DNA of 64,000 nt from Limanda limanda (GCF_963576545.1 NC_083647.1:2343007-2407006); one strand, 5' to 3'. Counted from the first letter of the stretch, positions 21,957 to 32,355 are shown. The notes: generated by a model from the letters alone, not told the origin. Numbers and translations: made by a program.

Positions 21957-23564
21957 TAGGGATGTCCGATATTGACTTTTTTCCGATATCCGATATTCTC
22001 CAAATTCTTAATTTCCGATACCGATTTCAACCGATATGGTATACCGATATACATATGCAGGCGTTTTTTCCCCCAGACTAATTTTAGGTCCCATCACATT
22101 ATTTTCTGCCATACATTGTCTATAAAAAAATAAGGAAACTACTTCAACTTATGGAAAAGTTCCATATTTATTAACATTTTGTCAACAGATTGGATCATCA
22201 TACTTTTCCTGAGATCATCCTGACAATGCCCATTACAACTAGGACAAATCTGATTTCTTCACAAATTGTAAAAAAACAAAACAACAACATTGTTGTCCTG
22301 TACAACTTCATACAGCATTTAAAGTAAACATGTGTAGTGTAGGACAGCCTACTGAAAACAAATTTCTATGAGGTACAACAAACAACACTTTTGGAATGAG
22401 GTAAAGTGCACACAAAGGAAATAAAAGTGCAAAGATATAGCCTAGAGACAGACTCAGTCCTTAGCCCATTACTTGGACTAATACAGTATTTGTCAATTTA
22501 AAATATAAACTGGGCTCAATCAGCCCTGCTAAACATGAGCAAAAACACAACCTGTAATATTAATGTGGTGTGCAATAAAAACAAGAAAGGCACACAGTTC
22601 AGTTCAAACCTTCCAGAGTAGTAAACAAAGTTCTCCTTTTGTCCAGAAAATGATGCTGAAAGATTGATGGGCCATATGTAACTGTCCATAACTTGGCTAA
22701 AACAATCATTACAAATATAAACCGTTTCTTTCTGCCCTCTCTTTCATAATGAATAACAAAAAATGTGCAAATAAAAAAGGCACAAAACTAAAAACAGCTT
22801 CAGTTGAAAGAAGCAAACATAAATTAGAGTGCAACGACTTAAAGTGCTCTAATTCTCATCCTCGTACTACTGTTTAAGAGGGAGATTTTTCTGAATGAAA
22901 ATAAGCATCTCAGCATTGTCGCAATGTATACGATTCCTCTTCTCGTCGATGACATGCGAGACAGCACTGAACAGCCGTTCGCTGTCTACACTGGTGCAGG
23001 GTGCAGTGAGGTACTTGCGTGCTACACGGGCAAGAGCAGGGAAGCTGACTGTTTGAGCGACAGTTGCGTTGTTTTCTGCAGGGAGTCCTTTCCTCCCTCG
23101 TTGTTGTTTTGCCTTACTTTGCTGCAAAAACGCTTCGTGTGCCTCGGGGTGGTTCTTCTTAATGTGACAGATTAAATTCGAAGTGTTGAATGACGAAGCC
23201 TTGCTCCCCCCTCGCATGACATGCGCCTCACAATCTTTACAAACCGCAAATCTGCTATCCGCAGGTGAAACGTTAAAAACATTCCAGACCGCAGACATTT
23301 TGTGAAGCAACTAGCGGGCAACCTGTTAGCCACACTAACCACACTCTTCTGTTGTTGTTTTGGTTCCTGGTGCGGTTTGTTGATGTCATCAATTGCGCGC
23401 CGGTAAATGTCAGGACCCAACAAGCAGCAGCGGCAGCACAACCCAGGCATTATAATCGGTTTTCATTATCGGTGGAAAATCCGATAACGATATGAACAGA
23501 TATTAAAAAAATAGGCTAATATCGGCCGATATTATCGGCCGACCGATATTATCGGACATCCCTA
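21957..23564 (-). mobile_element. Nested hAT deletion derivative
   Basis: Its ends share TAGGGATGTCCGATA in inverted orientation and it is bounded by the exact 8-bp duplication GTTACGAA (21949-21956 and 23565-23572). CACTA copy 2 holds the uninterrupted site GTTACGAACACAG near 44498, an empty-site control that proves insertion after the two copies separated. It carries one minus-strand open frame. Confidence 0.93.
22867..23310 (-). CDS. BED finger fused to hAT dimerisation tail (transposase deletion product)
   Basis: A 147-codon open frame. Residues about 5-60 form a BED-type zinc finger (WNVF, then CKDC, then HIKKNHPEAH). After a short basic linker, residues about 88-145 are the hAT C-terminal domain (FPALARVARKYLTAPCTSVD, ERLFSAVSHVIDEKRNR). 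The RNase H-like catalytic core found between these in ZBED1-type transposases is missing, yet the frame is kept. If expressed, it could bind element ends and dimerise but not cut. I saw no frame break. Whether it is transcribed is unknown. Confidence 0.75.
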   Translation of the reverse strand: MLHKMSAVWNVFNVSPADSRFAVCKDCEAHVMRGGSKASSFNTSNLICHIKKNHPEAHEAFLQQSKAKQQRGRKGLPAENNATVAQTVSFPALARVARKYLTAPCTSVDSERLFSAVSHVIDEKRNRIHCDNAEMLIFIQKNLPLKQ

Positions 23565-23699
23565 GTTACGAACACAGAACAGCGTGAATCATGAGTGTAC
23601 ATTTACTACACACCAGAAAAAATAAACTGGGCCTCAGTCACATACTCATCCCATATGAAGTAACCGCTGCTTTAAGATATGGAAACTGTGAAAACCTCA

Positions 23700-23965
23700 C
23701 GTCACCTGCTCGCGTCATCAGCTGAAGGGCTTGTCCAATCACAGCCTCGTAAACGCCGTGCAGCGTCGAGTGTCCCGCAGACATAACTCCGGCTCGTGTT
23801 TAGTTTGTTCCGTACGAGTGACTCTGTCTTCGGGGTAAATAACTTGCTGAAGTCGACACGACGCTGTTCCCTGGAGGAGAAGATGAGTGCGTGTGTAAGC
23901 AGAGCCGCGGGCCCGGTGTGGACGAGTCGAGGCGGAGAAGACGGACGCACAGTCCCTGAGTTAAG
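23700..23965 (+). promoter_or_regulatory. CpG-rich promoter and first exon of the passenger gene
   Basis: A CpG-dense stretch with an inverted-CCAAT-type motif (GTCCAATCAC near 23733) leads into a sequence ending GAGTTAAG followed by the donor GTAAAAG (23966). Copy 2 keeps the donor (44747/44748, GTGAGA) but has lost about 150 bases of this region. No TATA box is seen; the transcription start is not fixed. Confidence 0.45.
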
Positions 23966-24434
23966 GTAAAAGCTAAGCTAGGAGACGCCATGCTAACTAC
24001 TAAGCTAACTGGTACATCTGAAAAGCATGTCCGCCACTTTGGGATAGCGAGAAAGTTGCTTAAATACGAATACAGCATCGAGTGCTGGAGCAGATCTAGT
24101 GCATGTGTAAATATGTATGAATTACTTAGATGTAACAGTTTGTTCTCGTTAAGTTTTTTCATCAACGTGACTTTTCTGTATGTTTTCACAGCCTCAGCCC
24201 CCCCCACACACACACACAAACAAAGAGGCATTAGGCTGAGACGCTGAAAGTCCGGATTTAAAGTGCGAAAATTAAGCCATTGAATGTAAGTAACTGTTTA
24301 TGAATTGTTTTGGTGTTTTTTTGCTGTGGATCTTCCAACGGTGATGCAGCGCGGCTATTTCCGTTTATTAATAATAAAGTCATGTTACATGTGTTGTTTT
24401 CCAGCTGCCTGTCCATGACGTAGTAAGACACACT

Positions 24435-24798
24435 ATGAGCCAGTATGATCCGACCAGACCTTACATCAGCATTGAGGAGTTGTCGGAGAAGAAAGAGGGT
24501 AAGGTTATATTCATTAAATAATTTTCCAGTTACATGTAAAGGTGTACGTTGTCATTGAACTGTGCTAATTTTACTGAATGTGTTTACAGCTGATTGAAGC
24601 GGGACAGATGACATGGATCCATCCTTCCACAGCCAGGAGCGCACCGACCTGTGTGCCACACTTCATATAAGACTGGAAGCTACACTGATCTCACAGCTAC
24701 ACACCACAGACGTCTACACACTGGAGAAGATTCAGACAGAGTCCCACAAAGAAGTCATGACCCAGAGGCTGCAGAGAAACATTTCAAGCCTCACCTGA
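24435..24798 (+). CDS. Passenger gene of CACTA copy 1, 84 aa, spliced
   Basis: The coding sequence joins 24435-24498 and 24608-24798 (255 bases). The donor is GTAAGG and the acceptor is GCGGGACAG. Untranslated exons upstream end at 23965 (GTAAAA) and run 24192-24285 (TTTTCACAG/GTAAGT). A second acceptor 18 bases upstream (24590) would stop translation after 23 residues. The protein starts MSQYDPTRPYISIEELSEKK and ends in a helical, Gln/Glu/Lys-rich tail. An AATAAA at about 24831 closes the unit. I do not recognise it. Splice sites are kept in copy 2, but its frame is broken. Confidence 0.5.
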
Positions 24799-24827
24799 GT
24801 TTTTGTACAATATATTTGCTGTATGTT

Positions 24828-24836
24828 AATAAAGCT
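24828..24836 (+). terminator. Polyadenylation signal of the passenger gene
   Basis: AATAAA occurs about 30 bases after the stop codon of the passenger gene. The same signal is kept in copy 2 near 45619. Confidence 0.6.
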
Positions 24837-25388
24837 TTGACTCCACATATACCTTGTTCACATTTGTTCCCTGTACAATATGTTCACCTATAACATCAAG
24901 CATCACATGAATGTTTAGTTTTAATTAACTGCAGTGCTTTTGGTAAAGGCTTACTAATAAATATTAATATATACATTTTTATTATTAATATTGTGTGGGA
25001 GGGGCTTACCCCACGTGCGGAATGCTGTGACCCCACGTGTGCACTGCAATGACCCATAAGGTGACCAATAGCAACACTGTGACATTAGTTTCAAGGGTCT
25101 GTGGTTTCCTCCAATGGTGAGTAGAGAGAGGTTCTAGCCAGCGGCTGGACTCCGATTCATATGCTAATTAGATCACACGTCGCGATCGGTCCGCGCGGCG
25201 GAGCGAGCCCCCCCGCGGCTCTCTCCTTTGTTCTCCAAATCCCCCTTAAGGTCCGCAAACGCCGATAGACCCACCTTATCTTCACTGGCGAACGCCGAGG
25301 TAACATCATGGAAACAGTTGGTTACAGCAGGGGATTAGGCCTGTCCGAAGAGGTTTCCTGGGACAATAACACTGCTTTTCCTCTAGTG

Positions 25389-27190
25389 ATTCTTGGGGCA
25401 TTTTTATAAATGTCAGCAAAAACCGACTTCATATATATTGCAAGGTAAAAACCCCTGTTACTACTTCTACTAGTACAATATCTACTACTGTTGCTATTAC
25501 AACTACTAATGCTTAAACCTGTCCTCCTCCTACTACTACTTCATATACTTCTTTAACTACTTCCAACACTTTGAGTACTACTTAAAGTACCACTACTACG
25601 ACCAAAGATTAGTTTAAAACATCAAAATGAAAAGTATCCACACTGAACAGAAGAGTATCTTTCAATACCATACAATCAATAATCATATTTGAATGTTATG
25701 GCTTTGTACGCAGCATTTTAATATTGTATTCAGAAAAAGTGGAGTTCATTTAAACTACTTAATGCAATGTCGCTTAAGTTATTTTATATAAACATGGGAT
25801 TAAACATAGCCTGCCCTAGACCTCTGAATTGGACCCAAATCTCAATTTTTTTAGTTCATAGGTTTATTGTACCTAGTTACATCCCAATACTGCTGCTCAA
25901 TGTGAGCACGTGGAAAACATATTGTTCATCAAGAGCAGCTTATGATGATGAATTGAAGTAAAACGATGAACTGTCTTAATGAACATAATTATATAGAGAG
26001 ATGTGTTAAGTGCCAAACAATTGTGAATATTTGTTTACGATTTACAAATATTCCTGACTATATAATCTTCAAAAGCAACATTTGGTGAAGACCTAAGACA
26101 AAGTTACCAGTGAGGCTCTCAGTGGGTGATGCATTACTTCATCTTGCTCACTAGGTGGCATCATATTACCATAAAATGTAAAAGCGACAGAGAACATTCA
26201 GATGAGAACTCCTTATGACGATGGGAATCAAATTAGAGCTGTGCGTGATATTAAACAGCAGATTTAAAGTATTTCTGTAACTATGCACAATCTGTATATT
26301 GTCGCTCTGAGGTGAGGCTTAAAACTACTGAGGCTGCAGAAGGCAGAGTCACAATTTGGTGTCAACAACATAAATCCATGGAATCAAAGAGCATTTTGGC
26401 TCCATGCTGCTGTTAGTGGTGTGATGTGAGGAATGTTTTCATGACACCCTTTGGGCCTTGAATACCAATTAATACTTGTTTGGTGTATGTATTTTTGCAG
26501 ATCATATGACTATCCTTATGGCCACTCTTTAACACTCTCTTAGCTATGTCCAGTATGATAGTGCACAATGTCAAAGCAAAAGCTTCACACAGTCATGCCA
26601 ATCCGTTTAGCGTACTTACAGCTAGAAAAAAAAAAGTTGAGATGTGACACAATAGTTCATTTGCAGCATCAATGTCCATTTGACAGATCTGTCAACATCA
26701 ACCAGAATTGCTTTCTATGCTTTCACATATTCCTCACATGCACTTATTGTCTCTTGAATGTTATACAAGAAGTGTTTCCCTGTTTGCCTCTTTGCACCAC
26801 AGGAAAGTGTACTGTCTGTCATCATTTAAAAGATGATTAGCTTCAAATCACCCCAGATGGCCCCTGATGAAGTTATGAATTTATGTGCAGTGAAAGCTTT
26901 TCAAGTTAGCTATGAGTCAGCCTCATAAAATGGAAACAGCATTGTTTACGTTGAAGAAAACAGGTGTGAGAAGACTAAATACCGTCCTTAAAACCAGACC
27001 CAAGAGCCGCTAGTTTCCACTATATCAGTTGCTATTAAATTCTTATCTGACACCCTTTCTCCTGCTTGCTTTCTTGTTTGGCTTCTCTGCCCATTCATCA
27101 GGCACGGTGCACATCATTATAATACCCATAAAGCACGTTCGTGTGGAAATGGACACTGATGTGGTGATATGGGATTAGAATGCCACAAAG
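25389..27190. other. Intergenic, nothing recognised
   Basis: AT-rich, with an irregular CTA/CTACTA microsatellite near 25463-25610. No gene seen. Confidence 0.4.
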
Positions 27191-27194
27191 TTGC

Positions 27195-27370
27195 TCATAT
27201 GTGACTGGGTAGTTCAGTAGGCATCATGTTCTCTCTGCATTGTTAAATTCGATCCAGTTGCTCCCTGTCGGAGGTTGAAGCTCTGGAGGTTGAGTGTGTC
27301 GTCCATCAATCAGAAGGTCAGTGGTCCTTCAGTCTGCATGTATAAGTGTCCTTGGGCAATACTCTAAAAT
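27195..27370 (+). repeat. Decayed tRNA-derived SINE
   Basis: It includes a tRNA-like head (GTAGTTCAGTAGGCATCATG) and CAGAAGGTCAGTGG, then GTGTCCTTGGGCAA, the body shared with the SINEs at 41826, 54435 and 56515. Confidence 0.5.
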
Positions 27371-27380
27371 TGCTCTAAAC

Positions 27381-27385
27381 GTGTG

Positions 27386-27430
<45 letters not shown>
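27381..27430. repeat. (GT)n microsatellite
   Basis: About 25 GT units with one interruption (TTG). Confidence 0.95.
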
Positions 27431-27432
<2 letters not shown>

Positions 27433-27846
27433 GTTAAAGGGGGAATGTGAGCTGTAATGCAAAGCACTTTGAGCGGTCATGAAAGGAGCACTATGTAACA
27501 TTTACTGAGCAACAGCGCCCTCTGCAGCCACACATGTTGATAAATATTGGACTCTTTTTTTGAACTGACTTACTGTTCAGCATTACACTTGAACTTGCTT
27601 GACCTAATTCTGACAATTGAAGCTGTGACTATCAGTCAGTTCCAAACTTTTCACAGGAGGTCATACTCGCTCACCAAAGCAACATAGAGCAAGAACAGTG
27701 TTCAGAGTGAGAATGAAAGATTGTCCATTCTGATTATTCCAAGTAAATGAACCATCAAACTCATTTTAATGAAGCTAATGTTTTAAGTTCAAAAAAAGTT
27801 GCACAGTGTTGACTTAGGACAAGAAAAGTTCAGTCCATTTACTTTT

Positions 27847-28177
27847 TGTGGGAGCCCGGCCTTGCAAGAGGAGAACAGTGGGTATACAAACTGGAAACAG
27901 CAGTCAGACGCAGGGGTGTATGGTAAATAGAAATTAGGAGTTTATTTAGAACTGAGGGGGAAAAGGGAGGAGGGCGCATAAAGATAATTCAAATAGCTTT
28001 GCCGGTCTGGCAGTTGGGGTCTGGGCTCCAGCGGGCTCTTCCTGGGGTGACGAGAGAGAAAGACAGCAGTTAATCCTCTTCATCTGACAAAAGGCAGGCC
28101 GTTGGCCTCTTACCCTGAGACTCCTTGTGAAAACGTCTGGTTCCTACTCCCTCAGTGGCTCAAGAGAGTCTGTCCCC
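27847..28177 (-). repeat. 3' LTR of the Gmr1-like element, U3-truncated
   Basis: It matches 32356-32686 over 331 bases. The outer U3 part and any polypurine tract are gone: the end of pol runs straight into the LTR at a GGGGACAGA junction. A deletion at short C/G-run microhomology is the simple explanation. Confidence 0.85.
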
Positions 28178-31100
28178 CCAGTCGTCCCTTCTTGACATGG
28201 CATCAGCGTTTCCATGCAGCTTTCCGGCTCTGTGTTCCACTGTAAACTTAAAGTCCTGTAGCTGTAGAAACCAACGGGTTATTCTGGCATTCCTATCTTT
28301 GTTGAATGCCATCCACTTCAGTGGGGCGTGGTCAGTGACCAATGTAAACTCTCGACCCAGTAGGTGATATCTTAGTTTTTCTATGGCCCATTTAACAGCT
28401 AGACATTCCTTTTCTATTGTTGCATAATTCTTCTCATGGGGAAGCAGTTTGCGGCTTACAAAGGTTATGGGGTATTCACTTCCATCATGTACTTGGGACA
28501 GGACTGCCCCAAGGCCTACCTCTGACGCGTCTGTTTGAAGTACAAACCTCTTGCCGAAGTCGGGGGTGTGTAGCATGGTTTCGCTGCAGAGGGCTTTCTT
28601 CAAGGTATGGAAGGCCAGCTGTGTCTGTTCCGTCCACTTCACCCGGTTGGATGCACTTTTGTTTGTCAGCTCATGTAAGGGGGCCGCTAAAGAGGCAAAG
28701 TTAGGAATGAATTGTCTGTAATACCCCAATAACCCTAGAAAAGTTCTCACCTGACGTTTTGTCTGGGGTTTCACATTTCCTCGACCGACAGTGTACCCAA
28801 GGTAATTCGCCTCCTCCAGGGCGAGGGAGCACTTTCCAGGGTTGGCTGTCAGTCCCGCCTCTCGTAAGGCCTGGAGAACAGCTGCTAGGTGCTGCAGATG
28901 GTTCTCCCATGACGTGCTGTGGATAACAATGTCGTCCAGATACGCCGCAGCGTAGGCCTGGTGTGGCCGGAGCACTTTATCCATGAGCCTCTGGAACGTT
29001 GCCGGGGCTCCATGAAGACCAAACGGGAGGACTCGATAGTGGAAGGCGCCGTCTGGCGTTGAGAAAGCTGTCTTCTCCCTTGCTTGTGGGGTGAGTGGAA
29101 CCTGCCAATATCCTTTGGTTAAATCTAGCGTGGAGATGAACCGGGCAGGTCCTAACCTCTCGACCAGCTCATCTACCCGGGGCATAGGGTAGGTGTCAAA
29201 CAGAGAAATCTCATTTAACTTTCTATAGTCATTGCAGAACCTAATGCTGCCATCCGGCTTCCCAACAAGGACTATCGGACTGGACCAGGCACTGTGTGAC
29301 TCCTCCACCACCCCAAGGTCAAGCATTTTCCTCACCTCCTTTCTGATGGCCTCCCGTCTGGCCTCTGGGATTCGGTATGGTCGTAGCCTTACTATCTTTC
29401 CCGGCTCTGTTCTGATGTCATGGGCGATGGCTGTTGTTCGACCCGGGGCCTCGGAGAAGACATCTCTGTTTCTATCGAGCAGTTCTCGGAGATCTTGTCC
29501 TTGCCTGGATGACAGCTGGTCACTCATGTTCACTGGCGGGAGGACCTGGGGAGGCAGGTTAGCTAGCAGGACATTAGAGGGGACAGGGAGAGGCTCATGC
29601 CATGGCTTCAGCAAATTTACATGGTAAAGTTGTTTGGCTTTCCTACGGCCTGTCTGCCGTACACGATAATTCACAGGCCCCACCCGTTCCAGTATTTCAT
29701 AAGGCCCGTGCCATTTGGCTAAAAACTTGCAATCATTTGTTGGAAGTAAAACCATTACCTTCTCTCCTGGTTTGAACTCTCTCACCTGGGCTCCCCGGTT
29801 GTATACCTTTGCCTGTTGCGCTTGGGCTTGCTGCATGTGCTCCCGGACTAATGGCCAGACTTGGGTCATTCGGTGGTGCATTTGTTCCACGTGCTCCACG
29901 ATACTGCGCTGGGTGGACGGCTGCTGCTCCCAGGCTTCCTTGGCCAGATCCAGCAAGCCCCGGGGTCTCCGACCGTACAGAAGCTCAAACGGTGAAAATC
30001 CAGTGGAACCCTGGGGTACTTCCCGTATAGAGAACAGGATATATGGCAGCAGTTGGTCCCAGTTCTTACCATCAACGTCGATTACCTTGCGCAGCATGTG
30101 TTTTAGGGTTTTGTTGAACCTCTCTACAAGTCCATCTGTCTGAGGGTGATAGACGGAGGTCCTTATTTGTCTCACCTTTAGACTTCGGCACAGGCATTTC
30201 ATCACTTTGGACATAAAGCAGGACCCTTGGTCTTTCAGGATTCCATCCGGCAGGCCCACTCTACTGAAAAGCAGAAACATCTCCCTGGCAACCACCTTCC
30301 CTGTCGCAGAACGCAGAGGAATTGCCTCTGGGTAACGGGTTGCGTAATCCAGTATAACTAGGATGTAGCGGTGGCCACGGCTAGACTTCGGTAAGGGCCC
30401 CACTATGTCCATGCCAATCCTGCTAAAGGGTGTTTCAATAATGGGAAGGGGTATCAGAGGACTTCGGTACGCTATCTTTGGGGAGTTGATTTGACACTCA
30501 GCACAATGTTGGCAGTACTCCTCTACGGCCCTTTTGACTCCCGGCCAGTAGAAACGGCTGAGAACACGTGCATACGTCTTCTCCCTCCCTAAATGTGCCC
30601 CTAGTACGTGGGAGTGGGCTAGGTACAACACTTTTGAAGCATAGTCTTTGGGGATAAGCAACTGTTCACAGATATTACAGTTCTTCTTAGTTACTCGGTA
30701 TAACAGCTTATTCTTGACCATGAAATGTGGAAACGACACTTGACTCACCCCAGCCTGCTTTTGACCCTCTATTACTTGGACGTCTCTCCAGGCTTGGGTC
30801 AGGTTGGGATCCTGCAGCTGGGCCGAGCCGAATTGTCCTGGTCTGAGTCCTCCCTCCATTTCAACTTCTGGAAATTGAGAGAACACCTCGTCTGATTGTA
30901 TGTCTTCCAGGGGCTCCATCTCAGCTGCCTGTTCGGGGTCTGTTGCTGTGGTCTGGGTGTGGACGGCTTCCTCCCTGTCGTCATTAGTAGTTTCTGCTGG
31001 GCTGCCATCGGGGGATACTGCTGCCCAGGCGGGACAAGCGACAGAAGACTGTCTCTTCTTCTCCGGTCGTCTTCTGGGTTGCCGTTTTGGGTCCATTGCC

Positions 31101-32263
31101 TCCGCGGGCCAGTAGCGGGAGAAGAGGGGGCTGTCCCGGCCGAAAAGCACAGGCACCGGCAGTTGCTCGACTACCCCAACCTGCAGAGTGAATCGTCCTC
31201 GAGGAGTAATCACTTGGACTTTGGAGGTTGGATACTTCCGGGTATCCCCATGGATGCAGGACACGGCCACCTCTTCACCCCAGGGGGCACTGGCGAATTG
31301 TGGTAGAACGAGAGAAACCATACTTCCGGAGTCCAAGAGGGCCTCTGTGTCTCTCCCCGCAATCTTCACCGGAAACTTTGGGGCTGGTACTCCCTCATGG
31401 GCCCAACAGGTAGTGAGGTGGTGGCAGTAGAGACCCTTGTTATCGGTAGACCCGGCTGTCGGCATCGGCTCATCCCGATCCGGACACTCTTTGGCTAGGT
31501 GTCCCTCTCTGCCAGAGGAAAAACATCGTGGGATTGGAGGAGGCCACTGGGTTCGTCTTGCAGCCGGTCCGGTCCAGCCAGGGGGCGTTCGGGCTGATGG
31601 GGAACTGACAGCTTTGCCTACCATCTCTCTCTCTGTCTTGGCTTTATAATTGTTCGGCTTGTTTTCTGACCGCATCAGATTAGCCATCACTCGGTGATTT
31701 TCTAATAAGGCTATTAAGGTGTTCACATTGGGAGGCCCCTGCTGGGCGACATACCTCTTGACATCATTTGGCAAGCCTCTTGTACACCAGTCGATTACCA
31801 CTCTGTCCACTATGGGCGGTCCTTCTGCTTCTTCCAGCCAGCTCCTGGTGTGACGGACTAGCCCCATCACCTGTGCCCGGACGGGGAGAGCAGGGTCGTA
31901 GCTCCAGTCATGCACTCGCTGAGCTTTGGCGGGGAGGCTAAGTCCATATTGAGCTAGGATAGCAGTCTTTACCTTATCATAGCTCACGGCCTCTGCAGCT
32001 GAAAGATCTCGACAGGCTTTCTGAGCTTCGCCGGTCAGGAAAGGCATAAGGATGTTCGCCCATTCTGCTTTTGGCCATTTCTCTCTCGTTGCAGTCCTTT
32101 CAAACAGCGTAATATAGGTCTCGACGTCATCATCTTGCGTCAGTTTAGTCAGCACCTCTCTTGGTTTCCGCTCTTCCGCTTTCCCCGTTGCTCTACACAG
32201 CTCTACCACAGCTGTCTGCAGAGTGGCTTGTGAGTCCAGGATGGCTCTCAGGATCTCTTCCAT
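28160..32263 (-). CDS. Gag-pol polyprotein with integrase before reverse transcriptase
   Basis: One open frame of 1367 codons. Gag (about 1-260) ends in a zinc knuckle near 245-258 in which the second Cys is Ser (CFSSGREGHLAKEC). The protease motif LLDSGS lies near 310. Integrase follows (HHCC finger 550-590; D, D and E near 620, 677 and 714), then a GPY/F-type module near 850. Reverse transcriptase has FCNDYRKLNE near 1010 and YLDD near 1108; RNase H starts near 1240 (QTDAS). The last residues are read into the truncated 3' LTR. No stop or frameshift interrupts it. Such proteins copy the element's RNA into DNA and insert it. Whether the copy can still move is doubtful because of the 3' deletion. 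Confidence 0.92.
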   Translation of the reverse strand: MEEILRAILDSQATLQTAVVELCRATGKAEERKPREVLTKLTQDDDVETYITLFERTATREKWPKAEWANILMPFLTGEAQKACRDLSAAEAVSYDKVKTAILAQYGLSLPAKAQRVHDWSYDPALPVRAQVMGLVRHTRSWLEEAEGPPIVDRVVIDWCTRGLPNDVKRYVAQQGPPNVNTLIALLENHRVMANLMRSENKPNNYKAKTEREMVGKAVSSPSARTPPGWTGPAARRTQWPPPIPRCFSSGREGHLAKECPDRDEPMPTAGSTDNKGLYCHHLTTCWAHEGVPAPKFPVKIAGRDTEALLDSGSMVSLVLPQFASAPWGEEVAVSCIHGDTRKYPTSKVQVITPRGRFTLQVGVVEQLPVPVLFGRDSPLFSRYWPAEAMDPKRQPRRRPEKKRQSSVACPAWAAVSPDGSPAETTNDDREEAVHTQTTATDPEQAAEMEPLEDIQSDEVFSQFPEVEMEGGLRPGQFGSAQLQDPNLTQAWRDVQVIEGQKQAGVSQVSFPHFMVKNKLLYRVTKKNCNICEQLLIPKDYASKVLYLAHSHVLGAHLGREKTYARVLSRFYWPGVKRAVEEYCQHCAECQINSPKIAYRSPLIPLPIIETPFSRIGMDIVGPLPKSSRGHRYILVILDYATRYPEAIPLRSATGKVVAREMFLLFSRVGLPDGILKDQGSCFMSKVMKCLCRSLKVRQIRTSVYHPQTDGLVERFNKTLKHMLRKVIDVDGKNWDQLLPYILFSIREVPQGSTGFSPFELLYGRRPRGLLDLAKEAWEQQPSTQRSIVEHVEQMHHRMTQVWPLVREHMQQAQAQQAKVYNRGAQVREFKPGEKVMVLLPTNDCKFLAKWHGPYEILERVGPVNYRVRQTGRRKAKQLYHVNLLKPWHEPLPVPSNVLLANLPPQVLPPVNMSDQLSSRQGQDLRELLDRNRDVFSEAPGRTTAIAHDIRTEPGKIVRLRPYRIPEARREAIRKEVRKMLDLGVVEESHSAWSSPIVLVGKPDGSIRFCNDYRKLNEISLFDTYPMPRVDELVERLGPARFISTLDLTKGYWQVPLTPQAREKTAFSTPDGAFHYRVLPFGLHGAPATFQRLMDKVLRPHQAYAAAYLDDIVIHSTSWENHLQHLAAVLQALREAGLTANPGKCSLALEEANYLGYTVGRGNVKPQTKRQVRTFLGLLGYYRQFIPNFASLAAPLHELTNKSASNRVKWTEQTQLAFHTLKKALCSETMLHTPDFGKRFVLQTDASEVGLGAVLSQVHDGSEYPITFVSRKLLPHEKNYATIEKECLAVKWAIEKLRYHLLGREFTLVTDHAPLKWMAFNKDRNARITRWFLQLQDFKFTVEHRAGKLHGNADAMSRRDDWGDRLS

Positions 32264-32337
32264 GTTTGACCTTCTCTTCCGATCAGACGTGCTCTATTCC
32301 AACTCTGTATACCCACTGATAGCGAAGACTCAGAATG

Positions 32338-32353
32338 CCCGCATCCTCCACCA
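32338..32353 (-). promoter_or_regulatory. Primer-binding site of the Gmr1-like element
   Basis: Two bases after the 5' LTR the minus strand reads TGGTGGAGGATGCGGG. The first eight bases complement the 3' end of vertebrate tRNA-Ala; the rest fits less well. The tRNA identity is therefore a guess. Confidence 0.5.
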
Positions 32354-32355
32354 TA

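Larger units (their letters stand above)
20634..25388. mobile_element. EnSpm/CACTA-like element, copy 1
   Basis: The left end CACTGCATGAAAAG and the right end, read inward as CACTAGAGGAAAAG, form an imperfect inverted repeat of about 27 bases. The CACT start is that of EnSpm/CACTA transposons. Flanks share only AT. The same unit, less a nested hAT (21957-23564) and some indels, is at 43484-46205, where a 3-bp target duplication is clear. The element holds a minus-strand remnant of a transposon-type protein (21080-21838) and a plus-strand spliced unit (about 23870-24850). The CACTA assignment is inferred from the ends; no catalytic core was found, so the element is non-autonomous. Confidence 0.7.

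Noticed and set aside
20634..25388. Duplicated host gene by segmental duplication
   Set aside because: Both copies have CACT inverted ends and copy 2 has a 3-bp target duplication in a LINE.
29232..31430. Several plus-strand frames of 60-142 codons opposite gag-pol
   Set aside because: They are antisense shadows of the 1367-codon frame.
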